A DNA stretch of 64,000 nt from Cohaesibacter haloalkalitolerans (GCF_003574655.1 NZ_QNUM01000002.1:496001-560000), one strand, 5' to 3'; counted from the first letter of the stretch, positions 18,055-27,132 are shown. Program-made: numbers and translations. The notes: generated by a model not told the origin, from the sequence alone.

Positions 18055-18069
18055 AGACATTTGCTCTAG

Positions 18070-18862
18070 CTATTCGCCTTTGCTGTTTAGTGCCGGTTTG
18101 ATCGGATAGTGAAGAAGCTGCCGGTAATCTCCACGCATCATTCTATTGCCGTGAGCCACCAGTCGACGCGCCCTGTTCTTGCGCGGATCCACTTCGAAAT
18201 CCTCCTTGCGCCCCCGGAATGCCAGTAGCTGTTCAGCAAGTTTTCTATAGCTGGCCCCTTTTCGTCGTCCATCAAGTGATCGCAAAGAGAGCGTGTGCCA
18301 TTGTCTCATTTGATCGGGCATGAGCCGATAATCTGGACCCGATGGGCGGTTATTGAGAGAGCGCCAAAAGCGCCTCGCTGCATGGATGCGAAGCTCTAGG
18401 TATCTGTCGAGTGGTAGATAGAATGCGTAAAGGCGAGCTTTGCTTGCTTCCCTGCAAGAAACGGAGAAATGATGCTCAGTGCCAGCGACCTGCCAAATAC
18501 CATAACAGGTATTCCCGACCTGCTTCATCGTCACGTCCGTGAGCTTAGCCAGTTCGAAAGACGTCTGACCATTGCCGCCTTCAACTTGCACAGGCACAAG
18601 CGCCACGGATTGCGGCAGCATGCTCGGAGACCAAAACAGAAGTTGCTTGTCCGATGAAGTGTCCGGGTCTTGCGGGAAACAATAGCCCCCAATGTTCAGG
18701 AAAGGCGTTCTGACTGTCTTTCGAAACGGGAGCTTCGGTGTGCAACTGCCAATCGCGCCGATATGCGTCATTGCGGCGAAGATATTCCCATGCGAAACCG
18801 GCAGCATCGAGACGATTGGTGTATTGATAAGCCCCCGGACTCCGCCAATCCAGATCCTGCAT
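18070..18862 (-). pseudogene. DUF6499 + DUF2285 regulator, split by a 1-base frameshift
   Basis: The N-terminal half (starting MQDLDWRSPGAYQYTNRLD, then AWEYLRRNDAYRRDW and HWGLLFP) is the DUF6499 domain. It is in a different frame from the rest, which resumes as QDPDTSSDKQLLFWSPSM and ends with the DUF2285 part (LSLRSLDGRRKGASYRKLAE, MMRGDYRQLLHYP). The 793-bp span is one base more than 264 codons. The break falls near 18675-18695, at a GGGGG or CCC run. Intact relatives are single proteins of about 260 aa. It could be a real pseudogene, a sequencing error in a homopolymer, or slippage; the second half alone has no good start. Confidence 0.75.
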
Positions 18863-19078
18863 GGCGTTTCCTTGATGTGGTTGATTCAATTCATTGTCCA
18901 ACCGATCATTTTCAGGGAATATGAGATCTTCGGTAGCTGAGATTTAGTTATATCAATATCACTTAATTGAACCCATATGACACCCTGCGCCACTCTGCCA
19001 GCAATCTGCCGCCATGCTTTTGCCAACTCTATCTTATAGGATTTCCCGAAAACCGAGATGGCAGTGGGGGAACAAAAA

Positions 19079-19279
19079 ATGAGGCAGAAGATCAGACTAG
19101 GCGGGATAGCTTTTCTGGCTCTTTCAATCGCTTGCGGGATCGCCGAGCGCGTCTTCTATGGAGCGAGATTGGACGAGAATGGCATTCTCCAAGAAAGCTG
19201 GTTCTTGCCACTCAGCGCTCTGTTCTTCCTGCTAGGGATAGTCCTGTTGATTTCATCCTTTCTTTTCAGAAAGAGATGA
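19079..19279 (+). CDS. Small DUF3955-like membrane protein
   Basis: A 66-aa protein with two membrane helices (residues 8-22 and 42-60), joined by a short polar loop with the DUF3955-type pattern YGARLDENGILQESWFLP. The ATG follows a GGGGG stretch at 8 bases. It ends in a basic tail, FRKR. Function unknown. It converges on the diguanylate cyclase gene. Confidence 0.6.
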   Translation: MRQKIRLGGIAFLALSIACGIAERVFYGARLDENGILQESWFLPLSALFFLLGIVLLISSFLFRKR

Positions 19280-19323
19280 AGTTCAGAGTTGAGCATTGCG
19301 GTGGTGTAAACGACGCGGCTGAG

Positions 19324-20082
19324 TTACGCCACCTGTTTCAAATCGCTTGCATCCGGGAAGACGGCTCGGTTCCGGCCATTTTCCTTGGCGCAATAGAGGC
19401 GTTGGTCAGCAATAGCCACCATCGCATCGAAATCTTTGCTCTCGGAACCGAAGGCCGAGCCGATACTGACACTCAGTTCATGGCGCACGCCGTCTTCTGG
19501 CAAAAAGTCGACGGCATTGACGGCAAGGCGAATGCGTTCTGCCAGATCCTTGGCATTCTCATAGGAAGCGTCATTGGCGAAGACAGCGAACTCCTCACCG
19601 CCCAAGCGTGCGAACAGATCACTTTCGCGCACCGCATTCGAGATAGCTTGTGTGATCTGCACCAAAGCCACATCGCCCGCAGCATGACCATAGGTATCAT
19701 TGATCCGCTTGAAGTGATCAACGTCGATGGAAATCAGAACCCCATCCGGCTTGTCAGCAATTCCGGCAATGAAGCTACGACGATTGAGGATGCCTGTCAG
19801 CGTATCGTGATTGGCCTGATGCTCCAGCTCATCTTTGACAAGCTGCAGACGGGCCAGGGCGTCCTTTGCCTTGCGCCGATAGCTCTCAATGACCCAAGTG
19901 ACCGGACCTGCGACAATGGTGGGAACAATGGTCGCGATGACTACTGAGGTAGGGTTCATATATCCATGAAGGATATGCGTGACGATATAGGTCACAAGCA
20001 AGGACAAGAACAAAGAAAATAAGGTCACGGCCAAAGCAACAAGAAAAATCTTCCAATTCGCTTTTTTCTCTGCGTTCGACAT
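19324..20082 (-). CDS. Membrane-bound diguanylate cyclase (GGDEF)
   Basis: A 252-aa enzyme making cyclic di-GMP. Two membrane helices (residues about 10-35 and 45-60) lead into a short coiled coil and a GGDEF domain with DTLTGILNRRSF, the metal site ISIDVDHFK, NDTYGHAAGD and the active-site loop RLGGEEF. No RxxD inhibitory site stands before the GGEEF loop. The start was chosen at the second Met because AAGGGA precedes it. It stands alone and may couple the element to biofilm or motility control. Confidence 0.9.
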   Translation of the reverse strand: MSNAEKKANWKIFLVALAVTLFSLFLSLLVTYIVTHILHGYMNPTSVVIATIVPTIVAGPVTWVIESYRRKAKDALARLQLVKDELEHQANHDTLTGILNRRSFIAGIADKPDGVLISIDVDHFKRINDTYGHAAGDVALVQITQAISNAVRESDLFARLGGEEFAVFANDASYENAKDLAERIRLAVNAVDFLPEDGVRHELSVSIGSAFGSESKDFDAMVAIADQRLYCAKENGRNRAVFPDASDLKQVA

Positions 20083-20239
20083 AAATTCCCTTCGCTCTGT
20101 TCTCGCCAATCCTTGATGTGGCCGTGTTTACATGTGTCCTGCTAATTTACGGTAAAATTTGGTATTGAATTTTTCGACATACTATCGATTTTCTCTTGAG
20201 AGCGGTCCCTTTCGATCGCTCTCAAATTGCTTTGTAGCC

Positions 20240-20776
20240 CTACAGTTCGCCGGTATATTCCCCACGTGCCGGGTAGTTCTTGTTGATGGCAGAATCCGTC
20301 GCGGCCAAAAGCTCCGAGAAATGCGGCCGAACGAACGGCATGGTCTGTACGGACATGTAGTAGAGCGTCTGCTGAGGCGTGATCAGGAACAAGCCCGGCT
20401 CCGAGAAGAGCGCTGGCTCTTCGATGCCTATGGATGACTTGCCTCGCGACGTGGAAATATAGAGCCCCCAGTCCTTGGCTTCCTTCAAAGGAAAATCGTA
20501 GGCTATGCGTAGCGAAGATGCACTGATGCGTTTGGCCATCTCGGTAGCCCGGTCTTCCGGATCTGAGGAGACCGCAACCGTCGTGATACCTCGTTCGGCA
20601 AAATCCGGCGTCAACCGTTCCAACTCCTTGAGATAGGTAGCGCAAAGGGGGCAATGCAATCCGCGATAAAAGCAGATGATGGTTCCGAGCTCCGCCTTTT
20701 CTTCTGAGAGGACAAACTGCCCTCCTCCAACGATTGGCAGGGACAGGTCTGGTGTCTTCTGGCGTGGCATCAACAT
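20240..20776 (-). CDS. AhpC/TSA-type peroxiredoxin-like protein
   Basis: A 178-aa cytoplasmic thiol peroxidase-like protein. The thioredoxin fold carries ICFYRGLHCPLCATYLKELE with a C-x-x-C centre in place of the T-x-x-C of classical Prx. This pattern is typical of a subgroup of AhpC/TSA proteins that includes thiol-disulfide reductases. AGGAG lies 8 bases before the ATG. It is divergent from an AraC-family gene, which suggests control by that regulator, perhaps by oxidants or electrophiles. Confidence 0.85.
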   Translation of the reverse strand: MLMPRQKTPDLSLPIVGGGQFVLSEEKAELGTIICFYRGLHCPLCATYLKELERLTPDFAERGITTVAVSSDPEDRATEMAKRISASSLRIAYDFPLKEAKDWGLYISTSRGKSSIGIEEPALFSEPGLFLITPQQTLYYMSVQTMPFVRPHFSELLAATDSAINKNYPARGEYTGEL

Positions 20777-20865
20777 GAGAGGCTCCTGATGATCAAAACA
20801 AAGGGAATTGCGATGACCTACAGAATAGGATACGATTGATCGGCCATAGTCCAGAAAGTCCGATA

Positions 20866-21603
20866 ATGAGTATCAAAAATCCCTGTACCTCGCTTGATAG
20901 ACTCGCCAGCCTCATTCAAGGAATATCCGTAGAAGCGGTTTTTGCCGGGCCTGAAGAGGCGGCTGATCTCTCGATCTCTGATGACGTCAGCCAAGTCACG
21001 GTTGGTCCATCGAGCAGCGCTGTTGTCTCCATCACCCTGTCGCCATCTGCGAGCCAGGGCCCCTTCTCTGCCCTCGTCGGTGAAAGCCTGACACTCAAGG
21101 GTGAAGCGCAAGCCCTCGCCCGACTTCTGGTATCGGAAACACAGGATCCTCGATGTGGAACGCGAGCGCTGCGCGATGCCTATGTCAAAGCGATGATCAT
21201 TCATCTCCTCAGGGATGAAATCGCTGCAGGACACATCAAGTCTGGCCCGCTGGCCGGCCTTTCCGATCCGCGTCTAGCCCGCGCCATCGTCGCGATGCAT
21301 GACAATCCGGGGCGCAACTGGCAGGCAGTTGATCTTGCCGATCTTGCAGGCATGTCTCGCGCCGCCTTCATGCGCAGCTTCCGGACCATAGTTGGCGAAA
21401 CCCCGATCAGCTATCTTCGTCATTGGAGGCTAGACCGAGCAAAGGAAGCTCTTCTGCGCGGCGAGCGGGTCGGACAGGTCGCACGTTCCTATGGCTATGG
21501 CTCACCCGACGCCTTTTCGCGAGCCTTTCACACGGCGGAAGGAAAGCTGCCTTCCGACGTTTGCGTGAAAGGCTCGGACCAGAAGGCCCGCGTTCCAAGC
21601 TAA
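20866..21603 (+). CDS. AraC-family transcriptional regulator
   Basis: A 245-aa regulator with an N-terminal cupin_6-type sensor (LDRLASLIQGISVEAVF at the start) and two C-terminal HTH motifs: AVDLADLAGMSRAAFMRSF and RVGQVARSYGYGSPDAFSRAF. PISYLRHWRLDRAK lies between them, as in all AraC proteins. The ATG at 20866 was preferred to a TTG ten codons earlier. Divergent from the peroxiredoxin-like gene 89 bases away, it most likely controls it. Confidence 0.88.
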   Translation: MSIKNPCTSLDRLASLIQGISVEAVFAGPEEAADLSISDDVSQVTVGPSSSAVVSITLSPSASQGPFSALVGESLTLKGEAQALARLLVSETQDPRCGTRALRDAYVKAMIIHLLRDEIAAGHIKSGPLAGLSDPRLARAIVAMHDNPGRNWQAVDLADLAGMSRAAFMRSFRTIVGETPISYLRHWRLDRAKEALLRGERVGQVARSYGYGSPDAFSRAFHTAEGKLPSDVCVKGSDQKARVPS

Positions 21604-21976
21604 TCATTTAGATCGCGGGCGGCAAAGACACCCAGAATGGGTAATCAGGGCGGGTTGCTGCCATTTCCCTCAGGTGCGAGGTCACCGACACCGCAGGCGA
21701 AAGCGGCCATTCAGGGGGCCTTGAGGAGCATCCAGGCATAGGCTACCGGTTCGGGCGGTAAGAGGTTATTTGAAGCAGATTCGAGATTTCTAATGCTGCT
21801 GAAATAAGTGGTCATTGGCATAAACGGCTTGGGCCTTAAGGGGTACGTGACCTGACCAAGTACGCCCACTGTTGTTTCGATCTGCAACAATGTAAGCAAA
21901 TTGATACCTTTCCTTGCATCAGACAAGTAGAGAAATGTGTTGCGTTGCAAATGTCCCGCCTTGGTTAAGCTGCCTC
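21604..21976. other. Gene-free gap after the AraC gene
   Basis: No supported gene is visible. Base composition falls from GC-rich to AT-rich across it, marking the entry to the defence-like patch. Confidence 0.4.
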
Positions 21977-22370
21977 ATGAAGCTTATTTCGGCCGATGTC
22001 ACCAATCACCGCAGCAGTATTGATTTTAACCTGGTCAGATTGGGCAAGCTACTTGTTTGGTAGGGAAGTAGGCGGCGGGCAAGACCACTTTCTTGAAGGC
22101 GCTCGAATGCATAAACTCAACAGATGGGAACTATACCTCATATGATAAAACAGAGAATTACCCGCGCCGTTTCCTCGCCGATTACAATGAATGACATGGC
22201 AACGGCGACACCTAGGCCGTTGTTACACGCTGGGAGTTAGAACACGAAGACACGGCCCTTTTGGTCGAAGAATTTGGTGAAGATGTCGTTAGTGGGAAAG
22301 AGGTGGTAATTGAAAAGTCCTATAATCAGACGAATACGACTTGGAAAGTACCAATTTATGATTCAATTTG
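21977..22370 (+). pseudogene. Decayed N-terminal part of an AAA/OLD-type ATPase
   Basis: Reading from the ATG gives KLISADVTNHRSS and FNLVRLGKLLV, the first strand of an OLD/RecF-like ATPase. After several single-base indels the frame continues as GGGKTTFLKALECINSTDGN (Walker A), then YDKTENYPRRFLADYNE, and, after another shift, TRWELEHEDTALLVEEFGED. At least three frameshifts and two stops break it, and nothing of the C-terminal half is seen. It is the remnant of an AAA-type endonuclease or abortive-infection gene whose remainder was deleted. Confidence 0.7.
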
Positions 22371-22801
22371 GGTTTGACAGTCGCGGCCTTGGCGAAGGCC
22401 TTTTTTGATCTAATCGACTTGCGCTTACGGATGGCATATACCCGATCCTGCGCTTCCGCCCGCAAAAATGCTTCCCAATCTGGTACCCGACGGATAAAGC
22501 CTTTTATTGTGCAGGCGGGCACATGCTTATGCCTGCGAATGTTGCTCAAAGTTTTAAGGCAAGGGATGACGTTGGATTTTTGCTTATCCAGCGGTCGCTG
22601 TGCAGCTTCCGATCGCTGGAAAGGCACTTGCAAAATGGTCGAACTCTTCTTCCAAGCGTTGAGGTCCTCGTGACTCGACAGGGCCCAACTCCATGATTTG
22701 AGGACAATGGAATTGGTAGGTTTGGTCAGGTGGCAGGGTAAATCCCCGTTAGAATAGTGGTAATGGGCTTAAGAAATTTTTTGAATTTGCCTTCGAGAGA
22801 A
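22371..22801. other. Gene-free stretch after the ATPase remnant
   Basis: No gene is supported here. A 114-codon frame on the minus strand overlaps the ATPase remnant and has no recognisable domain. The region probably holds further decayed DNA and the 3' end of the downstream minus-strand gene. Confidence 0.4.
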
Positions 22802-24091
22802 TTAAAGATTTTTGTAGATTGAAAAATCGAAGTGCTCATCTAGTTCCTTAACGCGATCCATCACTTTTTGATTGTCAATTTGAGCCCTTCGGCGGTCATA
22901 TATTTGACTGTTTCCGTTTATTTTTTCCAAAATCGTTACTAGCTGGGGTTGAGAAAGCCTGCTAATTATCGGGGCAATTAAGGAGGTAAAACGGATGTCC
23001 GCGGTATCATAACTGCCGCTATCCCCAAAGAAGGTAATCTTTAGATTATCAATCTTTTCCTTCCATTCTGGTGCGTCGTAGAGCTCTGTTAAACGGTTCC
23101 AACTGGAGGATGTTGGTCTTGAATATCCGAAACCTTCCTCAACTTTCTGCTTGACCTTTTCATAATGCTCATCAGGATCCTCAGATAAAAAGCTACTCAG
23201 CAAAAACGCGTCGGAGTTCTCTTCGCATGTTCTTTCGATTGCCACTTTTGCATGTGGTTCAAGTGGTTCATATAGACTTGGAAGGCCAGAAAGCAGTTCA
23301 ATGAGTAGAATCAAAATATCTTGATTTGTACTCAATGCGCTAAAATGTTCGGTCGCCGAGTTAAGACAAACTAGGGCTTTATTTGGATCATTTGAAACTA
23401 AAATTTTGAGTGATCGATAATTTATGTCTCTATTTTCGTCACATTTCTCGTTTTCAAGATTAAATACTATTTTCCACAAACCTTTTAAAGCTTGTTCATA
23501 TCTTATCCCTTCAATTTTGTTGAAGTACTTGCTGTTCAGGTAGCGCTTTAAATCTGCATCACCTGGAAATATTTCTTTATTTTCCGCTAGGTCATCGAGA
23601 AGTTTATTGACAACTGAAGTAGCGAAAAGTGGTGGCTTCAATAGCAAATCATCAAGGGCATTACGTATTAGTGCTCTTGTTGTCTCTTGATTAGGACGGT
23701 GTAGAACGGCACCATCAGATATCACAGGATGTGCAGACAGATGTCTTTCAGCTTGAAGATTGGCAAAGTTTCGATGCTCGATTGCATTAAGTAATTCAGT
23801 TTTTTTGGTCACATCATCAATTAGTTTTATTTCCCAAGCAGACGATTTAGGTTCTCTGGTCTGAATTGCTTCCATGTCCTCCAAAATTCTCTTCGCTACA
23901 GTGTCACTGTGCTGCTCTTCTAAACTTCGAAGTTTATAAATCAGGTCACATATCACTACGGACCATAGCATTACGGCTGCTGAACGATAGTTTCCGGTAT
24001 GATACGAGCTCAGCACCTCTTGAAAGTTTTCTTTTGTGTGGGAATTATCAATTTTGCTTGCTGCAAACTCCAGAGAATACGTGTTCTTCAT
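22802..24091 (-). CDS. HEPN-like helical protein, candidate RNase/toxin
   Basis: An AT-rich gene for a 429-aa, mostly helical protein. The N-terminal 130 residues contain NYRSAAVMLWSVVICDLIYK and then LQAERHLSAHPV. The segment R-H-L-S-A-H (about residues 116-121) fits the R-x4-6-H active-site motif of HEPN ribonucleases, with the polar residue usual after Arg. Later parts (KPPLF, EPLEPHAKVAIERT, WNRLTELYDAPEWK) are not recognised. The ATG was preferred to a TTG 15 codons upstream, though its ribosome site is weak. It lies downstream of the GHKL-nuclease gene on the same strand. A defence or toxin role is inferred. Confidence 0.6.
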   Translation of the reverse strand: MKNTYSLEFAASKIDNSHTKENFQEVLSSYHTGNYRSAAVMLWSVVICDLIYKLRSLEEQHSDTVAKRILEDMEAIQTREPKSSAWEIKLIDDVTKKTELLNAIEHRNFANLQAERHLSAHPVISDGAVLHRPNQETTRALIRNALDDLLLKPPLFATSVVNKLLDDLAENKEIFPGDADLKRYLNSKYFNKIEGIRYEQALKGLWKIVFNLENEKCDENRDINYRSLKILVSNDPNKALVCLNSATEHFSALSTNQDILILLIELLSGLPSLYEPLEPHAKVAIERTCEENSDAFLLSSFLSEDPDEHYEKVKQKVEEGFGYSRPTSSSWNRLTELYDAPEWKEKIDNLKITFFGDSGSYDTADIRFTSLIAPIISRLSQPQLVTILEKINGNSQIYDRRRAQIDNQKVMDRVKELDEHFDFSIYKNL

Positions 24092-24136
24092 CCGCCTGAA
24101 TTTCTCGTAATGATTGAATTTCCTAAAAATATACAA

Positions 24137-24350
24137 TTAATTTTGACCGGCGCAATCAATGATATGTGGTGCATGTAAGTTTTGAACCAATGAGTTTAAT
24201 TCATCCTTGAGAGTGGGTTGCCTGTGCAGCCTTGCTTCCGGCGAGGATGGAGATGGAAGGGGGCAAGGAAAATCGATGTTGAGTGGTGCGGGCGCAAGGT
24301 AGTGAGCCACGGACAGCGTCTACTTTCCTTGCGGGGAGAAAGAGGCAATT
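24137..24350. other. GC-rich junction segment without an intact gene
   Basis: About 215 bases, GC-rich at 24210-24330 between AT-rich neighbours. An open frame crosses it as an unrelated tail of the endonuclease-like stub, and no protein family is recognised. It looks like a deletion or insertion junction. Confidence 0.4.
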
Positions 24351-24452
24351 CAAACGTTCAAACGGCAGTCCTGCATGAGCACTGAGCAGATTTACGCAAA
24401 GAGCCTCAAACCCAATAGGCGATAGGTTTTCAAAGTCGTAACGTTCTGACAT
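24351..24452 (-). pseudogene. N-terminal stub of a restriction-endonuclease-like gene
   Basis: The first 34 codons read MSERYDFENLSPIGFEAL, then NLLSAHAGLPFERL. This resembles the start of Mrr/REase-type proteins, which often begin YDFxNLSPxxFExLCxDLL. After residue 34 the similarity stops and the frame runs on through GC-rich DNA to a stop at 24201. The catalytic PD-(D/E)XK part is absent, so the gene was truncated. It lies 60 bases downstream of the GHKL-nuclease gene and upstream of the HEPN gene, so it may once have been part of the same operon. Confidence 0.5.
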
Positions 24453-24511
24453 AATTTAGTTTTTTGATCTCTTGATATGCTTGGCGGTATTGGAAATGCA
24501 TTTCCAAGTGT

Positions 24512-26512
24512 TTAAATTCCAAGTTTTTGGAAAAACAACTTGTTTCTCATTTCAGCGTCATTCAGTACTTTGTCCCAGCTCAAAACTTCCATATAGAGGT
24601 TATTATTACCGAACCAGTTAAACCACCCCATGCGATCAGGCATTGGTGTGAAGTTTTTCTCAAACTCCAACCATTCAGTTACTTTTTCCGAGAGTTCGCA
24701 CATAACATACCCATAGAATGGCGTGTTGCTTGCTACATTCATTGGGCGACCCTTTGGTGTTTTGTAGTTTCCTTTTTTTACATTGTTTACATAGCGGATG
24801 ATTTGTTGAACAGGATCTTCCTTTGAAGATGGATTCACAAAGTCATCGCGGCCAGGTTTCTTAAACTCGAACACTGTTATTGGGTTGCTCGCCTCATTGT
24901 CACCTCGGAAAAGAACTGGGCGATCAAAAACGAGAAGATCTGGTCTGTCTTTGTTGCCAGAGCCTAAGGGTTTGTCTGAGTTTACGAAGTTTGTGAAATT
25001 CAATCGTTCATCGATGATCCACAAATTATGATCGTCTAGCGAGCAATCTGAGCTACCTTTTTTTCTGGGAAAGATTATATCGTGCACCGCAGCCTCAGAA
25101 GCATATTTTTCATTCTCATTAAGCTCCAAGCTTCGTGAGAATAGAGACAAAACATGCTTTCGAAGTGCGATGTAGTGCGCCAAATCGTTTTTGCTTGTCT
25201 TAGAGATTTGTTCAACGATGGGGGAAAGGCCTTCCGCAAGCTGGTCTGCATCCACGTTTGAAAGCATATGATGAACTTTCTTGCGCAATGTAACTTCTTG
25301 GCTGAACTTTTCTTTTTGCAATGCTGTTTCGATTTGATCTGCCGTTGGGTTGTACGGCATTAAACTTAAGTCAACCTCGTCTATTATCGTCTTATGCCAA
25401 GGAGCGATTTCATCTACATACTCGTGGACTCGCTTTATTTTTTTCTCTTGCCTTGCTATAATTGTCTCACCAAGTGCATCACGCGCAATTGCTGCTGCTG
25501 TTTTCTCGATTTCCACTTGTGACAATTGACTGAAAATGTCTCCATCCTTTGGGAAATCAAAGCCACCCCTTTCAAGAGAAACATTTTTATCTAGATAGTC
25601 ACCAAATACGTAGGCTTTTACGATGTAGTTTCTGTCGCCTGCATCCAGCTCAGTTGGGGCATCAAAAAACTCATCTATAAACTCTGGTACATAATTATGG
25701 ATGGCAGTGTCCGTGACTTCCCTTCTATCGGCTACGAGACTGATTTTGCTCTTTTGGCTTTTAGGAGAGTATATTTTGAAGACCCTTACGAAAAAGGCCT
25801 TGGTGTCATCAGTTCCTCCAAGCTCGAATATCTGATTATCTAGTGGAATCTCACTGAACATGCCTGACAATTGATTGTCGACGAAATCATTTAGAACGAT
25901 GACACCACTACCATCTTTTTCACTAATAGATATTCTTGGACAGGAGTAATCAGCATCTATGAAATAGGGGAGAAGCTTTTCGACCAGCGTGCGGGCAATG
26001 GTTTGTATTTTCTTGTCAGAGAAACCTCTGCCGATAGCACTCTTTAACGTAACAGTGGAGCCGGTGTTAAGTTGGTCAGTTTCCTGTACCACTTCATTGA
26101 TTATGATGTCTTTACTTTTTCCCATCTTGAAGGAGCGCTGTTTGTATACGTCGCCACTTCGAAACACACTATTTACGGTTAAGTCGTTGAAATACTTTAG
26201 ACAAGTAAAACGACCGAAACCTTTTCCGCCTTGGGCAATTTTATGATCGGTATACAAAGTGTCGAATGAGTCTCTGTTTGACTCATTGAATCCTATACCA
26301 TCGTCTTCGATTACAAAGCTTTCAACTTTTGGCTTTCCACCTTCTAGTTCTTGCTGTTTAGATCTTTGAACCTTGATGCTAATTTTGCCTTTGTGATCGG
26401 GTTTGGCGTCAATTGCTTGAATCGCATTTACGATCGCTTCTACAATTGGAGTATAGACAGTGGTTCCTGATCGAATGTTTTCGACAACACGCTTGATGTT
26501 TACACTGCTCAT
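24512..26512 (-). CDS. GHKL (MutL/MORC-like) ATPase with C-terminal PD-(D/E)XK-like nuclease motif
   Basis: A 666-aa protein. The N-terminal third is a GHKL ATPase: N-box VEAIVNAIQA with E25 and N29, the DDGIGF box at 70-75 and the lid GGKGFGRF at 95-102. A middle region follows that resembles the transducer half of GHKL proteins. The C-terminal part (about 490-600) has PDLLVF (D525), then FEFKKPG (E549, K551) and VQQIIRYVN, the pattern of a PD-(D/E)XK nuclease with the Q-x-x-x-Y helix seen in type I restriction subunits. MutL/MORC-type ATPases fused to nucleases are known from restriction-linked loci. Here no methyltransferase is nearby. AT-rich, on the same strand as the HEPN gene. Confidence 0.75.
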   Translation of the reverse strand: MSSVNIKRVVENIRSGTTVYTPIVEAIVNAIQAIDAKPDHKGKISIKVQRSKQQELEGGKPKVESFVIEDDGIGFNESNRDSFDTLYTDHKIAQGGKGFGRFTCLKYFNDLTVNSVFRSGDVYKQRSFKMGKSKDIIINEVVQETDQLNTGSTVTLKSAIGRGFSDKKIQTIARTLVEKLLPYFIDADYSCPRISISEKDGSGVIVLNDFVDNQLSGMFSEIPLDNQIFELGGTDDTKAFFVRVFKIYSPKSQKSKISLVADRREVTDTAIHNYVPEFIDEFFDAPTELDAGDRNYIVKAYVFGDYLDKNVSLERGGFDFPKDGDIFSQLSQVEIEKTAAAIARDALGETIIARQEKKIKRVHEYVDEIAPWHKTIIDEVDLSLMPYNPTADQIETALQKEKFSQEVTLRKKVHHMLSNVDADQLAEGLSPIVEQISKTSKNDLAHYIALRKHVLSLFSRSLELNENEKYASEAAVHDIIFPRKKGSSDCSLDDHNLWIIDERLNFTNFVNSDKPLGSGNKDRPDLLVFDRPVLFRGDNEASNPITVFEFKKPGRDDFVNPSSKEDPVQQIIRYVNNVKKGNYKTPKGRPMNVASNTPFYGYVMCELSEKVTEWLEFEKNFTPMPDRMGWFNWFGNNNLYMEVLSWDKVLNDAEMRNKLFFQKLGI

Positions 26513-26949
26513 TTTATTTCTCTTTTTGTCTTGGAAGCGATAAAGTGCAACTCATGTTGGTCCTGAAGATCCAACATTTTTTGTATTACAGAAGAATCAA
26601 TTAAAGGTTGTAATCTTGTGTCTGTCCCTCGTCAACTTGTACTTTACCGGGGATGTAACGGAGGGGTGTAGCCGTTCACAGGTCAGAGACATTAACATTG
26701 TCTTGGACTTACTTCCTTACACCGCTCTCTCTTTTGGGCATGTTTGCTAAGAGAGAGAGACGTTCTAGACAGTTCTAGTTCGCCATCCGTCATCTTATCT
26801 CTAAAAATGTTGCACTTCGCTCGAATGACAGCAATGGGAAAATGGACTTGTCCTAGGTGATAGGTGTGGGATGTCGCCTTTGGGCCGAAGTTAATTATGT
26901 TCGGTTATAGTCATTGTTGGAAGGAACTCGTCCAAAAACGGAGAGAAAA
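26513..26949. other. Gene-free AT-rich gap with a 9-bp inverted repeat
   Basis: No gene is supported. CTCTCTCTT (26725-26733) and AAGAGAGAG (26749-26757) form a perfect inverted pair with a 15-base loop, of unknown meaning. The promoter of the GHKL gene should lie at the left end. Confidence 0.4.
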
Positions 26950-27132
26950 ATGCCAGACTACGGCCACCTCGATAGCGCTCCTCACCAAGCGCCGCTTTCT
27001 CACGGCGACAGAGAAGCCGCGTCTAGAGCTGCTCGACAAAAGCGTCAACAACGTGAGATGCAACAACGCGTGTTCGCCTACCTCTTCTGCATCATCGCGC
27101 TGCTTTTCATTATTTTTCTGATTGGTTGGTAG
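26950..27132 (+). CDS. Predicted 60-aa single-span membrane protein
   Basis: A short frame beginning MPDYGHLDSAPHQAPLSHGD. A strongly basic, Arg/Gln-rich stretch follows (about 21-38), and the protein ends with one hydrophobic helix (VFAYLFCIIALLFIIFLIGW). GGAGAG lies 5-6 bases upstream of the ATG. The tail-anchored shape and clean ribosome site favour a real small gene. No family is recognised, and the other strand is also open over part of it. Confidence 0.45.
   Translation: MPDYGHLDSAPHQAPLSHGDREAASRAARQKRQQREMQQRVFAYLFCIIALLFIIFLIGW

Noticed and set aside
22289-22633. A 114-codon minus-strand frame with many basic residues
   Set aside because: It overlaps the ATPase remnant, lacks a ribosome site and known domain, and sits in DNA that is clearly decaying.
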